Below, one piece after another: positions 45,300-56,242 of a stretch of 64,000 nucleotides of DNA. The stretch comes from Tenodera sinensis (lineage: Eukaryota > Arthropoda > Insecta > Mantodea > Mantidae). The DNA is taken from assembly GCA_030765045.1 (NCBI GenBank), contig CM060965.1, positions 148,054,374-148,118,373 of the forward strand. The letters are read 5' to 3'. How positions within the stretch are numbered: the first letter of the stretch is position 1; each line of letters starts with the position of its first letter. The notes below the pieces were generated by a model, which ran no database searches, was not told where the DNA came from, and worked only from the letters and a program-made list of their open reading frames with translations. A program made the position numbers and the translations under genes.

Positions 45300-46472
45300 C
45301 TATCCAGCGTGTTTTTTGTCTTTGAACGATGTTCTTTGCTCGATTGAGGCAATGTGCAATTCCCGGGTAGGAAGCGGTTGTGGGACTCCTAGGGGACCAT
45401 TCTCCGTTGATGTAGAGGGAATGACGGACGGGGTTCCCTCTGGCCAGCGGCCATGGGGTGCCCACCGTTCCCGTAACCATTCCTGAGCAGGAGGTGCCTG
45501 TTGTGTTTGACATTTCCGTTTGGCCGAATAGTTCGATGTACCCCACTCCGTCCTATATGAGTTATGCTTTGATATTGTGGATCGGCTTCGATCCTCTGGT
45601 AGGTTAGGAAATTCTTCCCGTCCATGGCGAGAAACATCCTTGGGAACAGTTGTTTTAGTGAGGTCCGCGTATGAGGTGCTTCCCATAAGCATCTGACGAG
45701 CTTCGTGTCTGGAAATAGGTAGTTCCCCTATCCGGGCAGCAATTTGAGACTCGAGCTTATAAGCTGGACATTTATCCGTCTCCGTTGCCAAGTGCCCCTG
45801 CTTGCAATTGATACAAAACACGCGATCTACTGGACAGTCGCTCTGCCCCTCCAGGTGAACCTGTCCGCACTTTAAACAGCGCTTGGTGTTCCTACAGAAT
45901 TTTGCTCTATGACGGAATTTACCACAATTTTCACAAATTAAGACTCTTGTTGTATACGTATCCACTGCAAAGCGTTGATAATAAACATACACGAACGCTG
46001 GCAGTCGTTGCGCCCTGAAGGTAACCTTCACTGTACGTGTTGGCTGATAGGTAGTGTCCCCATTCGACGTAACTCTACGATTGAAACGATGAAGATTGTG
46101 TATAGGTAGTTGACCTGTTATTTGAAGATGGGTACCCAGTTCTTCCATACTAATATCTGTATCTATACCCCTAACCACGCCTGTTACAAATATATTATAA
46201 AAGGGGATATATGAGCGTGTGTCATGAATCGCATCAAAATCCGAGTCTAGAAATTTATTAGCTCCCATGTAGGTTGAAAAATGCACTTCTAGTTGGTTAA
46301 ATCCACTTTTATGGCTGGGTGTCACCCCCTCGGCGTGTAAAAAAAGCCATTTTCCAATTTTAAGAGGGTGGAAGTCTCGAATATTCCGACTGTTACTTCG
46401 GACTATCACGAAAAATGGTCCTAAATCCGTGGCTTGATACCGTAAAGGAGGTTTAGTTGGCTTGCTACTCAT
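45300..46472 (-). CDS. LINE ORF1 Gag-like protein with three CCHC zinc knuckles
   Basis: 390 codons, uninterrupted, starting MSSKPTKPPLRYQATDLGPF. The N-terminal half has the fold pattern of LINE/Jockey-type Gag (PFFVIVRSNSRNIRDFHPLK, VVRGIDTDISMEELGTHLQ). Knuckles: CENCGKFRHRAKFC, CLKCGQVHLEGQSDC and CINCKQGHLATETDKC (residues ~190-246), the last two with altered spacing. The C-terminal third is basic and Ser/Pro-rich. The protein should bind element RNA. An intact ORF1 beside a broken ORF2 means it could still be expressed but not retrotranspose on its own. Confidence 0.8.
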   Translation of the reverse strand: MSSKPTKPPLRYQATDLGPFFVIVRSNSRNIRDFHPLKIGKWLFLHAEGVTPSHKSGFNQLEVHFSTYMGANKFLDSDFDAIHDTRSYIPFYNIFVTGVVRGIDTDISMEELGTHLQITGQLPIHNLHRFNRRVTSNGDTTYQPTRTVKVTFRAQRLPAFVYVYYQRFAVDTYTTRVLICENCGKFRHRAKFCRNTKRCLKCGQVHLEGQSDCPVDRVFCINCKQGHLATETDKCPAYKLESQIAARIGELPISRHEARQMLMGSTSYADLTKTTVPKDVSRHGREEFPNLPEDRSRSTISKHNSYRTEWGTSNYSAKRKCQTQQAPPAQEWLRERWAPHGRWPEGTPSVIPSTSTENGPLGVPQPLPTRELHIASIEQRTSFKDKKHAG

Positions 46473-46490
46473 TGATGCGAAAATTATGCT

Positions 46491-48027
46491 GTTGGTTCAC
46501 GTTGTGTCGCCCTTTGATGTGAAATGGATGTTGTTCGCTCCGGCTTAGTTCAGCATGAAATCTCTTTAATCCCGGGTATGCGTAGGTATGTTATAGATTA
46601 CCCCAGAAGAACTTTTGTATACTATTTATTTTTTTACTCTCTTACACTTTCGGGAGTTATGCCGACTTTCGAAACATAGAGATGCTTGCAGAATAGGAAT
46701 CGCACTCACGTGTGTACACCACAACGTCCACCACCAGTCTGGGATGAGTAGTGACGCTTTCCGGCGTACCCACGCTAGGACAACGTTCTCTCCAATTTTA
46801 AATGTCATGACGTCATCCAAAAGAAAGCCTCGTATCCAAAATGCTATTTTATTCCTTTTCCCAATTTATAAATGTCCCTTTCTATTATAACATGTTCTTT
46901 TTTGAATTCCGAATATCTAGTTACCTTTTTATGATTAAACGATGTTTTCTTTATATTTTATTAAACATATCGCGCGACTTTTAAGATTGGCAGACCTGAA
47001 TTTTGACCGTGAATTTAAACTATGTAGTATGACGTCATGACTCGCTAATTTCAAACCAATAATGCGTTTATCCTACAAATTTAACGACTATTATTTACTC
47101 ATATCTTGCTCACTGATACCGAAATTTAGATTTCCAATCGAATGGGCTTGATAAAGACACGTTTTAATTTAATTGCCGGATATGAGATTTGCGATAAGTG
47201 TTAAGTAATAACATAAATAGATAATAGAGCAGGAAGTATTGTAAGGTGAGCAAGATATGAGTAAATAATAGTCGTTAAATTCGTAGGATAAACACATTAT
47301 TGGTTTGAAATTAACGAGTCATGACGTCATACCCTATAGTTTGAAATCAGTAAAAATTCAGGTTTGCTAACCTTAAAAGTCGCGCGATATATTTAATAAA
47401 ATATAAAGTAAACATCGTTTAATCCTAAAAAGGTAATTATATATTCGAAATTCATAAAAGAACATGTTATAATAGAAAGGGACATTTCTAAATTGCGGGA
47501 AAAGGAAATATCATTTTGGATACGAGGCTTTCTTGGATGACGTCATGACATTCAAAAGTGAAGAGAACGGTTTTCTTAGCGTGGGTACGCGAGAAAGCGT
47601 CACTACTCACCCCAGACCAGTATTGCGGGTTGTGCTGTGTGGACGTGAGTGCGATTCCTCTACATATACAATCGGCATACCTCCCGAAAGTATCTAAGAT
47701 GCAATAAACAATATATAAAAGGTTTTCTTGGGTAGTCTATTCCATAAAACACCTGCGCGTACCCGAGATAAAGAGATCTCAAGCTGAGCTAGCGGGAAAG
47801 AACCAAATCAACGGGCGACAACGAGAACCGAACAACGACTTCAGCTTCAAATGGCGATCCAACAACGAGGACACAACGACTTTCCGCCACATCACCTTAC
47901 AACACTTCCTACTCTATTATCTACATATGTTATTACTCAACACTTATCGCAAATCTCACATCCGGCAATTAAATTAAAACGTGTCTTTATCAAGCCCATT
48001 CGATTTGAAATCTAAATTTCGGTATCA
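46491..48027. repeat. Interleaved long inverted repeats (A-B-A'-B')
   Basis: A (46491-47113) is complemented by A' (47246-~47832) at roughly 80-85% identity by eye, including GTCGCGCGATAT, CATGACGTCAT and ACTTTCGGGAGGTATGCCGA segments. B (47114-47245), the spacer between them, is itself complemented by B' (47896-48027), e.g. GATTTGCGATAAGTGTT. The order A, B, A', B' is not a simple hairpin; the two pairings overlap. A starts 19 bases from the LINE ORF1 ATG. No TE coding sequence is inside. Confidence 0.8.
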
Positions 48028-48190
48028 TCATCATTGACCCAGGCACCACATTTGCCCCATTAGACTGCTCGGCAGCCGGAACCTCTGTGGAATTCAAATT
48101 CAACTCGGCATTTTCTTGTGAAATTACCTCTGTATGTTCCGCCACCGGTATGTCTGTTTCCATGACCACCGGGGCTATTGTGTCATCCAT
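47990..48190 (-). other. Small open frame of unknown nature
   Basis: 66 codons starting MDDTIAPVVMETDIPVAEHT and acidic, followed by VISQENAELNLNSTEVPAAE. Its downstream end runs into repeat B'. It could be an N-terminal ORF1 piece of a second LINE copy; I recognise no domain. Confidence 0.3.
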
Positions 48191-48216
48191 AACTAGTGCC
48201 GACTAAACGATTGCCG

Positions 48217-48231
48217 GCACCCCCCCCCCCC
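48217..48231 (+). repeat. Poly(C) run
   Basis: About 14 consecutive C in CACCCCCCCC; rare in this AT-rich window and error-prone in assemblies. Confidence 0.8.
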
Positions 48232-48239
48232 GAAGGGGT

Positions 48240-49235
48240 GGAAACGCCTCTAAGCTCCACCAAAATTTAGTATGAAATGTATATTCTTACCTCGTTACTC
48301 CACCAAGCTAGTACGATATAAAATTAATCACACTACAAAAAAAGACAAAAACTATGCCAAAACACAATCACGTGTTCTCTGGTAACACAAAGACTGCTTC
48401 AGCAAACAGTCCGATCTACCCCGCCACCACACGTCTACCACGCAACTAGCAGTAAGCGTATGCGAAGAGTGATGCGCCTGCCACCATCGATCACGGTGGA
48501 ATGAGCCAACATTTGACAGCACAGATTATACATGACAGTACGCACACAGCACAACATACCAACTGTGTGTCATTCCGCTAAACCAATTTCCTTATTTGGT
48601 AACCGCTGTTCGTTTCAGCTTTGAAACCATGAAACAGCCAGTTACAGAATTGCCTTTTCTGCCCAAGTACACCGAGCGAACTACAGTGATGATATCGAGT
48701 TATATGCAAATTTTCCAATACGGCTCACCCCTCTATAAATTCCACTCTTCTACTATTAGGGGAACTATTCCACTGTTCTAATACAGCGCCCTGGAATGAA
48801 ATCCAATTTCAATAGGCATAGGTTTTGACATCTTGGATATAATAAAGGATGGTTCATTCAGACCCTTGTCAATTATTGCAATTGCCTTGGAATGAAATCC
48901 ACTATAAAGCTGTTGCAGTTTTAACCTTGGATATGATTAAAGAATGGTTTATTCGTGCACTCCGGTCAACCTCCCTAAGAACAATTTTGTATCGTCCCAT
49001 AACTAACTGGGCAACAACACCACATCATATTGAAAAGCTCTCTCAATATTTTCACATCAAATATGAAGAATCTGAACCAAAATGGGGAAACGAGAATTTT
49101 GATTACCTATACAAAGTTCTACCTGCACCTGACATTGTAAAGGAACTTCAAATGCATAAAATACGGGCCACGATCTTGCTGTGGACCTGTGGGCGAAGCA
49201 ATGATAGGTTTCAAATGGAAGTCATGACAGTGAGG
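48240..49235. other. Unassigned; ~75-bp direct repeat and a 133-codon open frame
   Basis: 48788-48860 and 48889-48957 are diverged direct copies (GGAATGAAATCCA..., CTTGGATATRATWAARRATG). The + strand open frame 48849-49250 spans the second copy; its interior (ITNWATTPHHIEKLSQYFHI) is not recognised. It may be a piece of a decayed gene or TE. Confidence 0.35.
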
Positions 49236-49239
49236 AAGG

Positions 49240-49465
49240 GGATGATTTGAAATGCAGGCGAAATCAATTAATGAAAAGGCGATAATGAAACAATTGGTGG
49301 AATGAGTGGTGGAGGAAACTGGAGAAAACCCGCCCAGACGCGCTTTGTCTACACAAATTATACATACAAATCCCTGGGATAGAATCCGGGCCACCTATAT
49401 AGGTAGTAGGCGAACGGTCTAACCCCCGCTCAGTCCCGACGCCGCCTCTAATAAGCAATGTCGGA
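49240..49465 (-). mobile_element. tRNA-derived SINE
   Basis: On the minus strand: AGCGGGGGTTAGACCGTTCG, GGCCCGGATTCTATCCCAGG (B-box-like), then GGGCGGGTTTTCTCCAGTTT and CCACCACTCATTCCACCA, ending at an AT-rich tail. The order of tRNA-like head and conserved body supports a SINE. Confidence 0.6.
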
Positions 49466-49504
49466 GAAAAGAGCACATGCTCGTGGGAGAACACGAACAG
49501 GGGG

Positions 49505-50255
49505 AAAAGAATGGCCCAATTAATTTAACATAGCTAGGACAGAAATTAATAGAGAACAGCAATTTAAAATAGACACTAATAATTTTGAAGTAGTGAAGAA
49601 ATTTTGATATTTAGGTACAACTATAACCAATAATAATGATAAAATACAAGAAATCCTAAATACAATTCACAGAGCAAATAAGCCATATTATGGTTCTCTA
49701 CCAATTCTGAAATCTAAACTTGTTCTACAAAACATGCCTACGACCTATAGTCATTTACGGATGTGAAGTTTGGACCGTGACAAAGATGGCCGTAAGCATG
49801 ATTACTACATTTGAAAGAAAGATCTTAAGAAAAATGTGTGGACCTATAAATGAGAATGGAATATGGAAAATAAGATACAAGGAAATATATGACCTCTTCA
49901 AAGCATCAGAACTGTCAACTGTAGCCAAATTAAAAAGACTACACTGGGCAGTGCCTGTACAAAGAATGGACGAATGACATATACCTAAAAAAAAGTGATG
50001 ACAGGAGTGATGATTGGAAAGTGACCGATAGGCAAACCTAGGAAAGAAACAGGACAGTTATGAGCTCCTAACTTGCAAAAATTGGAAACATATAGCTCTG
50101 GAAAGAGATGATTGGAGGTCTCGAATAAAGAAGGCCCAGGCCCGCTTAGCGCTGTATCGTCATTGGAAGAAGAGATATCAATAGCTGAAACACAGCTGAA
50201 ACGAGTTGCATCTTGTAAGCTCAGTAATGAGGGATAGACTGCAATTGTTTGGCAT
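49505..50255 (+). pseudogene. RTE-like LINE, C-terminal fragment
   Basis: The fragment reads F.YLGTTITNNNDKIQEILN, YYGSLPILKSKLV, then FYKTCLRPIVIYGCEVWTVT, FERKILRKMCGPINENGIWK, LKRLHWAVPVQRMDE, and after a shift GKPRKE..., DDWRSRIKKAQARLALYR. These are the successive C-terminal motifs of the endonuclease-RT family seen at 32-34 kb. Stops and shifts are present. Confidence 0.75.
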
Positions 50256-50700
50256 GACAATCGAAATGTTTCGTTACTCTCCACAAATTCAGATCAAAAA
50301 TCGGACGGTGGAAAGCAAGGGAGTCAAGGGAAAGAGAAGGTAACTATTCCAAGCCCTAACGCTATCATAAATTACCTTTATGGTATGGGGGTGTTGATCT
50401 GGAGAATCAACGAAGGTGATGCCACAAAAAATGGTGGAAATATCTCTTTTACTTTGCTTTTAATGTATATTGTAAACAATATTATCATTTATGACTTGGT
50501 TAATAGGCCTACTAGGATAGCGCATGGAAACTCATTGCTGCAATATAGGAAAAATCATGTAAATCAGCTGATCGGAAACTTCACATCATGCAAACGTACG
50601 TGGTGGCAGAGGAGCCTACCTAATGCTGTAACATACACTTCATTGCCTCATAATGTTATAAGGATTAAGGGTCGAGTAAAAACTTCCAAGAGTCCCGGAG
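50256..50700. other. Unassigned
   Basis: No recognised coding or repeat feature; borders the 3' end of the Jockey-type LINE. Confidence 0.4.
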
Positions 50701-51084
50701 TGAGTACGAGTCGCCTGGGTTAACCCAGGCGGATGGTAAGGTGGCCACGCTACCTATCCGTTTAATTACGGATTTACCCGAGAGGTGTTATAGGTTTGTC
50801 TAGTTATACAAGCTTTAGTGTTATGTCTCTGGTGGTGCAGGTTGGCTTCCTGTGTTGTCATTGGCGGTGGGATGTGTCAGATCTTGGACGTCTAGCCATC
50901 CAAGTGACCAGTGCCCTACTGCTTATTTCGCCGTTTGCTTGTGGAACCGTCGAGCAATGCAGTGCCAGTGACAGGAAACCGAGAGGAGTAGGTGAAGGGT
51001 GTGGTGGTGCCAAGTGTGAATTACATTTGGCGGTTTGTGAAGGGATAGCGGCACTTACCAGCCAAGGGCGTCCTTGGGTAAGCG

Positions 51085-53736
51085 TTAGTTCTGTCGCCGT
51101 CTAGGTAGGCGATGATCGTATTGCCCCAGGGTGTTGCCCAACTGGTTTGGGTGAGGTGTGAGTTTGGCATACATTGTGCGAGTCCTGTCCCGCACGACGT
51201 CCACAATGTATGGTATGTCGGAATGAGTGTGAAGGATGTGTGATGGAAACCTACGGTCGGTATCGTAGATCATCCTAAGCGCCCTGTTCTGCACGGCCTG
51301 CAGCCTGCGGATGGTGGAACGAGCCACCGTACCCCAGACCTAGCACCCGTACAGAATCAGGGACGATCGCACGGTACAAGCATAGTTTCAGGTGAGTAGG
51401 TATAGTTGAGTGGAGTATGGGATATAGCTGTCTCAGGGCGCCATGTCCCAGACCGACCTTTGCTCTGACATGTGGAGTGAAGGTTAGACCACGGTCAAGT
51501 AGTACCCCCAGGTATTTGGCGGAGTTAACCCATGGGATTCTCCTCCGCCGCAGTGCCAGTTTCGAAATTTGGCCAATAGAAGAGCCTGACCCTTGTGCGG
51601 GCTAATGGCCATTCTCCACTGTTCACTCCACCTGCCGATGGCATCGTGCTGTCGCTGTAGTGGTAGGAAGCAGTACCAAACGTTTTTCTTCTGTGCCAGT
51701 GTGAGGACGTCGTCTGCATACTGACACGTAACAGTATGCGGTTCCACGGGTAGCACAGACATGTAGGCAGCAAAGAGCAACTACGATTGCACGCTACCTT
51801 CCGGAACTCCAGCCGCTATGGGTCTGACCGAGGACAACTTCCCCTCCACCCGCACCCGAAAAGAGCGATCCCGAAGGAAGCTACCGATTTGGGTGAGGTA
51901 GGGGGAGGGATTTCTGCCTCTCTGAGTTTGTACAATAACCCCTGGTGCCATGTGGTTGCAAAGGCTTTTTCTACATCCAAAAGCACTGCGACTGTTTTTG
52001 AACTTTTCCTGGAAACCCAGGGCAACCTTCTCAATCAGCCGCAGTAGCTGTAGTGTAGTGGAATGTCCATGACGAAAACCGAACTGATGATCCGGGATGA
52101 GTTGCATTTCCTCGAAGAGAGGAGTGAGGAGGGATAGGAATAATCGTTCAAAATTTTTTGAAACGATGGGTAGCAGGCTGATGGAACGGTAGTTTGAAGG
52201 GAAAACCGGGTCCTTGCCGGGCTTTAAAATGCAGACTACCCTCGCCTCCTTCCAACAGGTTGGAAATTGGCGAAGCTGCAGACATGCATTATAAATCCTC
52301 GTCAGGTGGACTACGGTCTTTCGGGGAAGGTGCTGGAGCATGGGTGCCGTGACGCCATCATGCCCAGGGGATTTATTAGGTTTTAACCTTTTGATTTCAG
52401 AAGCCACCTGTCTTGGGGTGACTAAGGGGATATGGATCTCTGCGCGTGGCGGCGGAGGTGCCTCGTAGAGGTAATCCACCGTCGCCTCTACGAGTTCAGT
52501 AAAGTCTTCGTCCTGGACATCTTCCCGGGGTTCGAATTGGGACTCTAGATTGTCTGCGAAAGCCGTGGCTTTCTCTTGGGGCTCAAAAGAGAGTCTCCTG
52601 CGAGTGCCATGTAGAGGATGCTGATGAGTGTTCTTGTCCTTTCTAAGGGACCTGATTATCCGCCATGGTTGCTTCTCAGTAAGATCTACGTTTGCCATGC
52701 TGTTTTCCCAGGCTGTTTTGCGGTGTATTCGCAACAGACGTCGTGCCAGGGACTTGAACCGCTGGTAGACTGCATGTATCCTGGGATGGCGGAAACGCTG
52801 CCAGAGCCTGCGTATAGTTGCTTTGGCTTTAATCAACTGTCTAAGTTCGATGGGGATGGTTCGAGGGTTGGGTATGTCGGATGGAATGCGGTGCGTATGA
52901 GGAACGTACCACATCACGGATGTGTTGGGAGAATGCCAGGGCTGCCGCCCCCAGCGCATCGATAGAATCGCCACGCGGATGCGGGTACACAGACTGGTTA
53001 AGTTCAAGGATGGCTGCATCCCAGTCGACCTCGTATGTCCAGTCTGGAGTGACCAGAGCTGGCAGGTCAATGTTGGAATCCACCAAGACAGGGTCATGTT
53101 CAGAGTCCAGTTCATTGACCGCTGGAGGTCTAGATGGAATGGATTGTTCTTGGTGAGCATGATGTCGAGCATATCTGGCCTCCCTCGAGCCGGATGGAAC
53201 GTAGGTCCTCTCGGTCCAAGCACAAGTACGCTTGGATTACCGCTGATCAGGTGGTAGAGCCCTACCCCTTTGACATTGCTGACGCGGCTGTGCCAATGTG
53301 CATGCTTCGCGTTGAGGTTGTCTGCGATACATACCGCTGGATGCAGGTTTAGGAGGGTATTAATGTGGTCTTCGTAGAAGCTGTTATCAGGAGGGTCGTA
53401 TGCCACTACCAACACCGTGTCCACCCCGCCAATGGCAAGCCTAATGGCACAGGCCTCCACTTGTTTTAGTGGTGGGAGAGGAAAGTATGTACGAGTGATA
53501 TGATTCTTGATTAACATGGCTGTACCGCCCCCCGGTAGGCCGACCCGATCAGACCGATGGGTGACGTAACTCGGCAGCGAGAAGTGGGCTGCAGTATCCA
53601 AGTGGGTGTCACAGACCATCAGAATGTCAATTCCATATGACTGTAGAAACTCAGTGAGTCTTGGGTAATGGCCCCTTAAGCCGTTTGTGTTCCAGAACGC
53701 AGCCCTGAATGGTCTCCGGACAAGTCTGGAGGCCAT
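51085..53736 (-). pseudogene. Jockey ORF2: endonuclease and reverse transcriptase
   Basis: The ATG shares its A with the ORF1 stop (TAATG), suggesting coupled re-initiation. Endonuclease: AAFWNTNGLRGHYPRLTEFL, ILMVCDTHLDTAAHF, GGGTAMLI, ADNLNAKHAHWHSR and RPDMLDIMLT. Two compensating frameshifts (~53090 and ~52870) scramble the linker. RT: KPNKSPGHDGVTAPMLQHLP, NYRSISLLPIVSKNFERLFL, HQFGFRHGHSTTLQLLRLIE, then between two further shifts VLLDVEKAFATTWHQGL (the usual AFDTTWH Asp is Ala), GVPEGSVQS followed by a stop in place of the P in SPLLFAAYM, and YADD at 51709-51720. The C-terminal LQAVQNRALRMIYD is clade-typical. No RNase H. Confidence 0.85.
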
Positions 53737-55518
53737 TACTTGGCTGAGTTAGGGAACAGCTGGGCCAAAGTTTGGACCAGTAGGGCATGCTTCTGCATGG
53801 GGCTCTGGTTAGGGCTTTCATACTGCAGCTTGAATTTTCGAAGTGCAGGCAAGATTCGATTAATGATGTTATTGAACCACAGGGTTAGGTCCTGAAATTC
53901 CTCCAGGTCCACCTGCGAGAGCGTTCCCCCTAAAGCCGGGGTGGCCATGGGTACAGCGGGTAGCACAGGTACTACTTGTGGTCCGGCTGTAATATCAGTA
54001 TCCCTTGGTGCCAGAGCTACCTCAGTGGACTGCTTTGCCGGCGCCTTGAGTGGCTGTTGAGGAGCTGTTTTCACTCTCTCCGCGGCTTGGCGCTTGCTCT
54101 AATTTTTCCTTCGCCGCTTAGGTTTAGGAGGAGCGTTGGCCACTACAGTCTCCTAAGTACGTGTGTGGCCTGGAGGTGGTGCCGCAACTTCAGTCGTGGC
54201 AGGGGCAGGCACTACTGCCTGGGCCTGGGCCTGGGCCAGGGCCTGGGCCAGTGTCTTTTCAGCCCTATTAAGGACGTTTGCAAAGGAGACGCCGGGGCGG
54301 ACCTCTGCCGCTTCCAATCGTCCCTTGCGACGGCTCTTTATAATTTTGAAGCGCGTCGCGCATCCTTTATAGACACTGCAGTGCGCGCCTTTGCAGTTGA
54401 CACATTCCCTGTCCGTGTCCGGCTTAGGGCAGTCCTGCACTTTGTGGATTCCAGCACACCGCAGACATGCAAGCGGGTGCTCACATGCCATACTGGAATG
54501 ATGGAATCCCAGGCAATTGCGACACTGCGTGAGACCCTCCTTGCCGTAAAAGCGCTCAACCTTTACGGCAGTGTAGATCAAATGGTGCACGGTGTTGATT
54601 GGCTGGACTTGTTGGTCGCGCACTTTGTCCACCACGACCAGAAACAGTGGCATGGGCACATTTTCAGAGCCGCTGTCGGAGACAAGCCTTCTTCAACTGG
54701 GCCACTGATGCGGTGATGTCGTATTCCTCGAGGAGTGGCAGCCTGACATCTTTGGTAGAGCAGTCAGAGGCAAGGCCTCTGATTATTCGCCTTTCCACGT
54801 GAGGACGTGTTGGCGAATAACTGTAAAACGGGATATTTAATTCCCGAAGTACAGCCTTAGCTGCTTCACAATCCTCAAGTGAGGAGGTCTTTATGTTGAA
54901 TTTTCGTGACTTCTTAATTGCCTCAAAGCGCCCTTTCAGGCGCGAGGCTAGAAGCCGCACAGTTCTTGTATGCTCCTTAAAAGCAACCGCTACTATTGGC
55001 GGTATTTTCTTCCCCCTTTTGATTGGGGGTTGTATTGTACCCTGTGGTATCTGCTTCTGAGAGCCCGTGGAGTTACGCCTGTTCCGGCGTCCCTTAACCA
55101 CAGTGAAGCCCTCGGTGTCACTCTCCATATCCGACTCTGAGTCAGAGGAGGAAATAGGGTGATAGGGAACCAGTGGTGGAGATTCCCTGTCAACTATCTG
55201 CCGCGGGACAGAGCACTTGCGCTTTTTCCGCGCCGGTGGTGCCGCCTCGGGAACAGAGGTAGATGATTTGCCAGGTTTTGCACCGTTGTCAGTCGGCACG
55301 GTTGCCCTCCGTCTGCTTGCAGAGGACCGAACCCCCTCCATAGAGGAGGCCTCGCCTGGGCAAGCCATTACGGCTTGAGGTATTGGACCAGGGGCCCTTA
55401 CCTTTGGCTGTGGTCTTGCAAGCCTGTTGTCTCGTGGTCCGTCAGTCAGTTTGTCTTTTGTCAGGAAAGAAGATGATAAAGAAGAGGAGTATGAAGAAAT
55501 CTGGCTCCCTCGATGCAC
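53736..55518 (-). pseudogene. Jockey ORF1 (Gag): PRE_C2HC-type domain and zinc knuckles
   Basis: The N-terminus is Ser/Lys/Pro-rich. Residues ~180-280 carry PPIVAVAFKEHTRTVRLLAS, FNIKTSSLEDCEAAKAVLRE, PFYSYSPTRPHVERRIIRGL and LPLLEEYDITASVAQLKK, the domain upstream of the knuckles in Jockey/TART-type Gag. After a frameshift near 54660 come CRNCLGFHHSSMACEH, CLRCAGIHKVQDC and CVNCKGAHCSVYKGC. Stops follow at 54153 and in the 54.1-kb linker. The final segment (54074-53736) ends in TAA. The protein would bind element RNA and direct nuclear localisation. Confidence 0.8.
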
Positions 55519-55872
55519 CAGCTCGCACCCCTCCGAGAAAGCAGGATCGTTGTTTGCGGCGCTCTAAAGCTTGCTTTTAAGCCTCTTATACAGCGCACGC
55601 GGTATCTGTGTTTTTCGTCTGGACTAGTAGTTCGTATTTGCTCCACCAAGGTCGCTGCGGTCGCTCTCCTGTTGTCCACTGGCGAGAAGTACTGGAACTC
55701 GTTCCCTCCGAGGTCCTGCTCCAATCACCAAGCAGCACGGATCACGATGTATACACCACTTCAGTGCTCAGTAAAAAAGCGCATAAATCAGTCAGAATGC
55801 GGCATTCAAACACAAGTGTCAATAATGTGATCTTTATGCCGCTCTTCTTTATCACCAAGGAAAGAGGCCCAC

Positions 55873-56083
55873 CTCTGTAGAGCGTGTGTGCCTCACGGCC
55901 AAGAGGTCGCCAGTTCCAATCTCGCTAAGGATGAGTTATCCGCATAAGGTCTTTTCCGAGGTTTTCCCTTATCCTGAAAAAAACGAACGTCCTCGGGCTG
56001 ATTTGAGCATCATTTCACCAATTTCATTCGCTCACTGTCCGATGTGATACTGCGTTAGAGGACGCTAATAAAATGGAAAAAAA
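55873..56083 (+). mobile_element. tRNA-related SINE, second copy
   Basis: Shares with 34640-34888 the segments GATGAGTT.TCCG.ATAAGG, GAGGTTTTCCCTTATCC and CATTTCACCAATTTCATTC. Head: GTAGAGCGTGTGTGCCTCAC ... AGTTCCAATCTCG. Ends in an A-rich/CA tract (56076-56097). Confidence 0.6.
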
Positions 56084-56242
56084 AACACACACACACGAAA
56101 GAGGCGTGGAAGTACTGAATGAGTGAAGGAACAATAATAGAATTTTATTAAGTTAAATAGTCTAGAACTTTAGTATATGTCCTTTTCGCATAAGGAGAGC
56201 GTTTCCTTGCAGTAAAAGAGGACTGCAAATTAAGACCAAGAA

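Larger units (their letters stand above)
41440..46490 (-). mobile_element. RNase H-bearing non-LTR retrotransposon (I/R1-like group), near full length
   Basis: ORF1 (46472-45300) with three CCHC knuckles and ORF2 (~45114-41473) with APE endonuclease, RT, RNase H and a terminal Cys/His motif are in standard order on the minus strand. It is clearly more GC-rich than the flanks. ORF1 is intact; ORF2 has at least three stops and several frameshifts. No poly(A) was seen at the 3' end near 41440. The interleaved inverted repeats begin 19 bases upstream of the ORF1 start codon. Confidence 0.8.
50700..55740 (-). mobile_element. Jockey-clade non-LTR retrotransposon, near full length
   Basis: ORF1 (55518-53736) and ORF2 (53736-51085) lie on the minus strand with a GC-rich composition unlike the surroundings. 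A ~200-base 5' leader (to ~55740) and ~380-base 3' UTR are inferred from the composition change; exact ends and target duplication were not found. Numerous frameshifts and stops make it inactive. Confidence 0.8.

Noticed and set aside
53976..54716. 246-codon open frame on the + strand
   Set aside because: Antisense to the Jockey Gag zinc-knuckle region; Leu/Cys-rich content mirrors the other strand.
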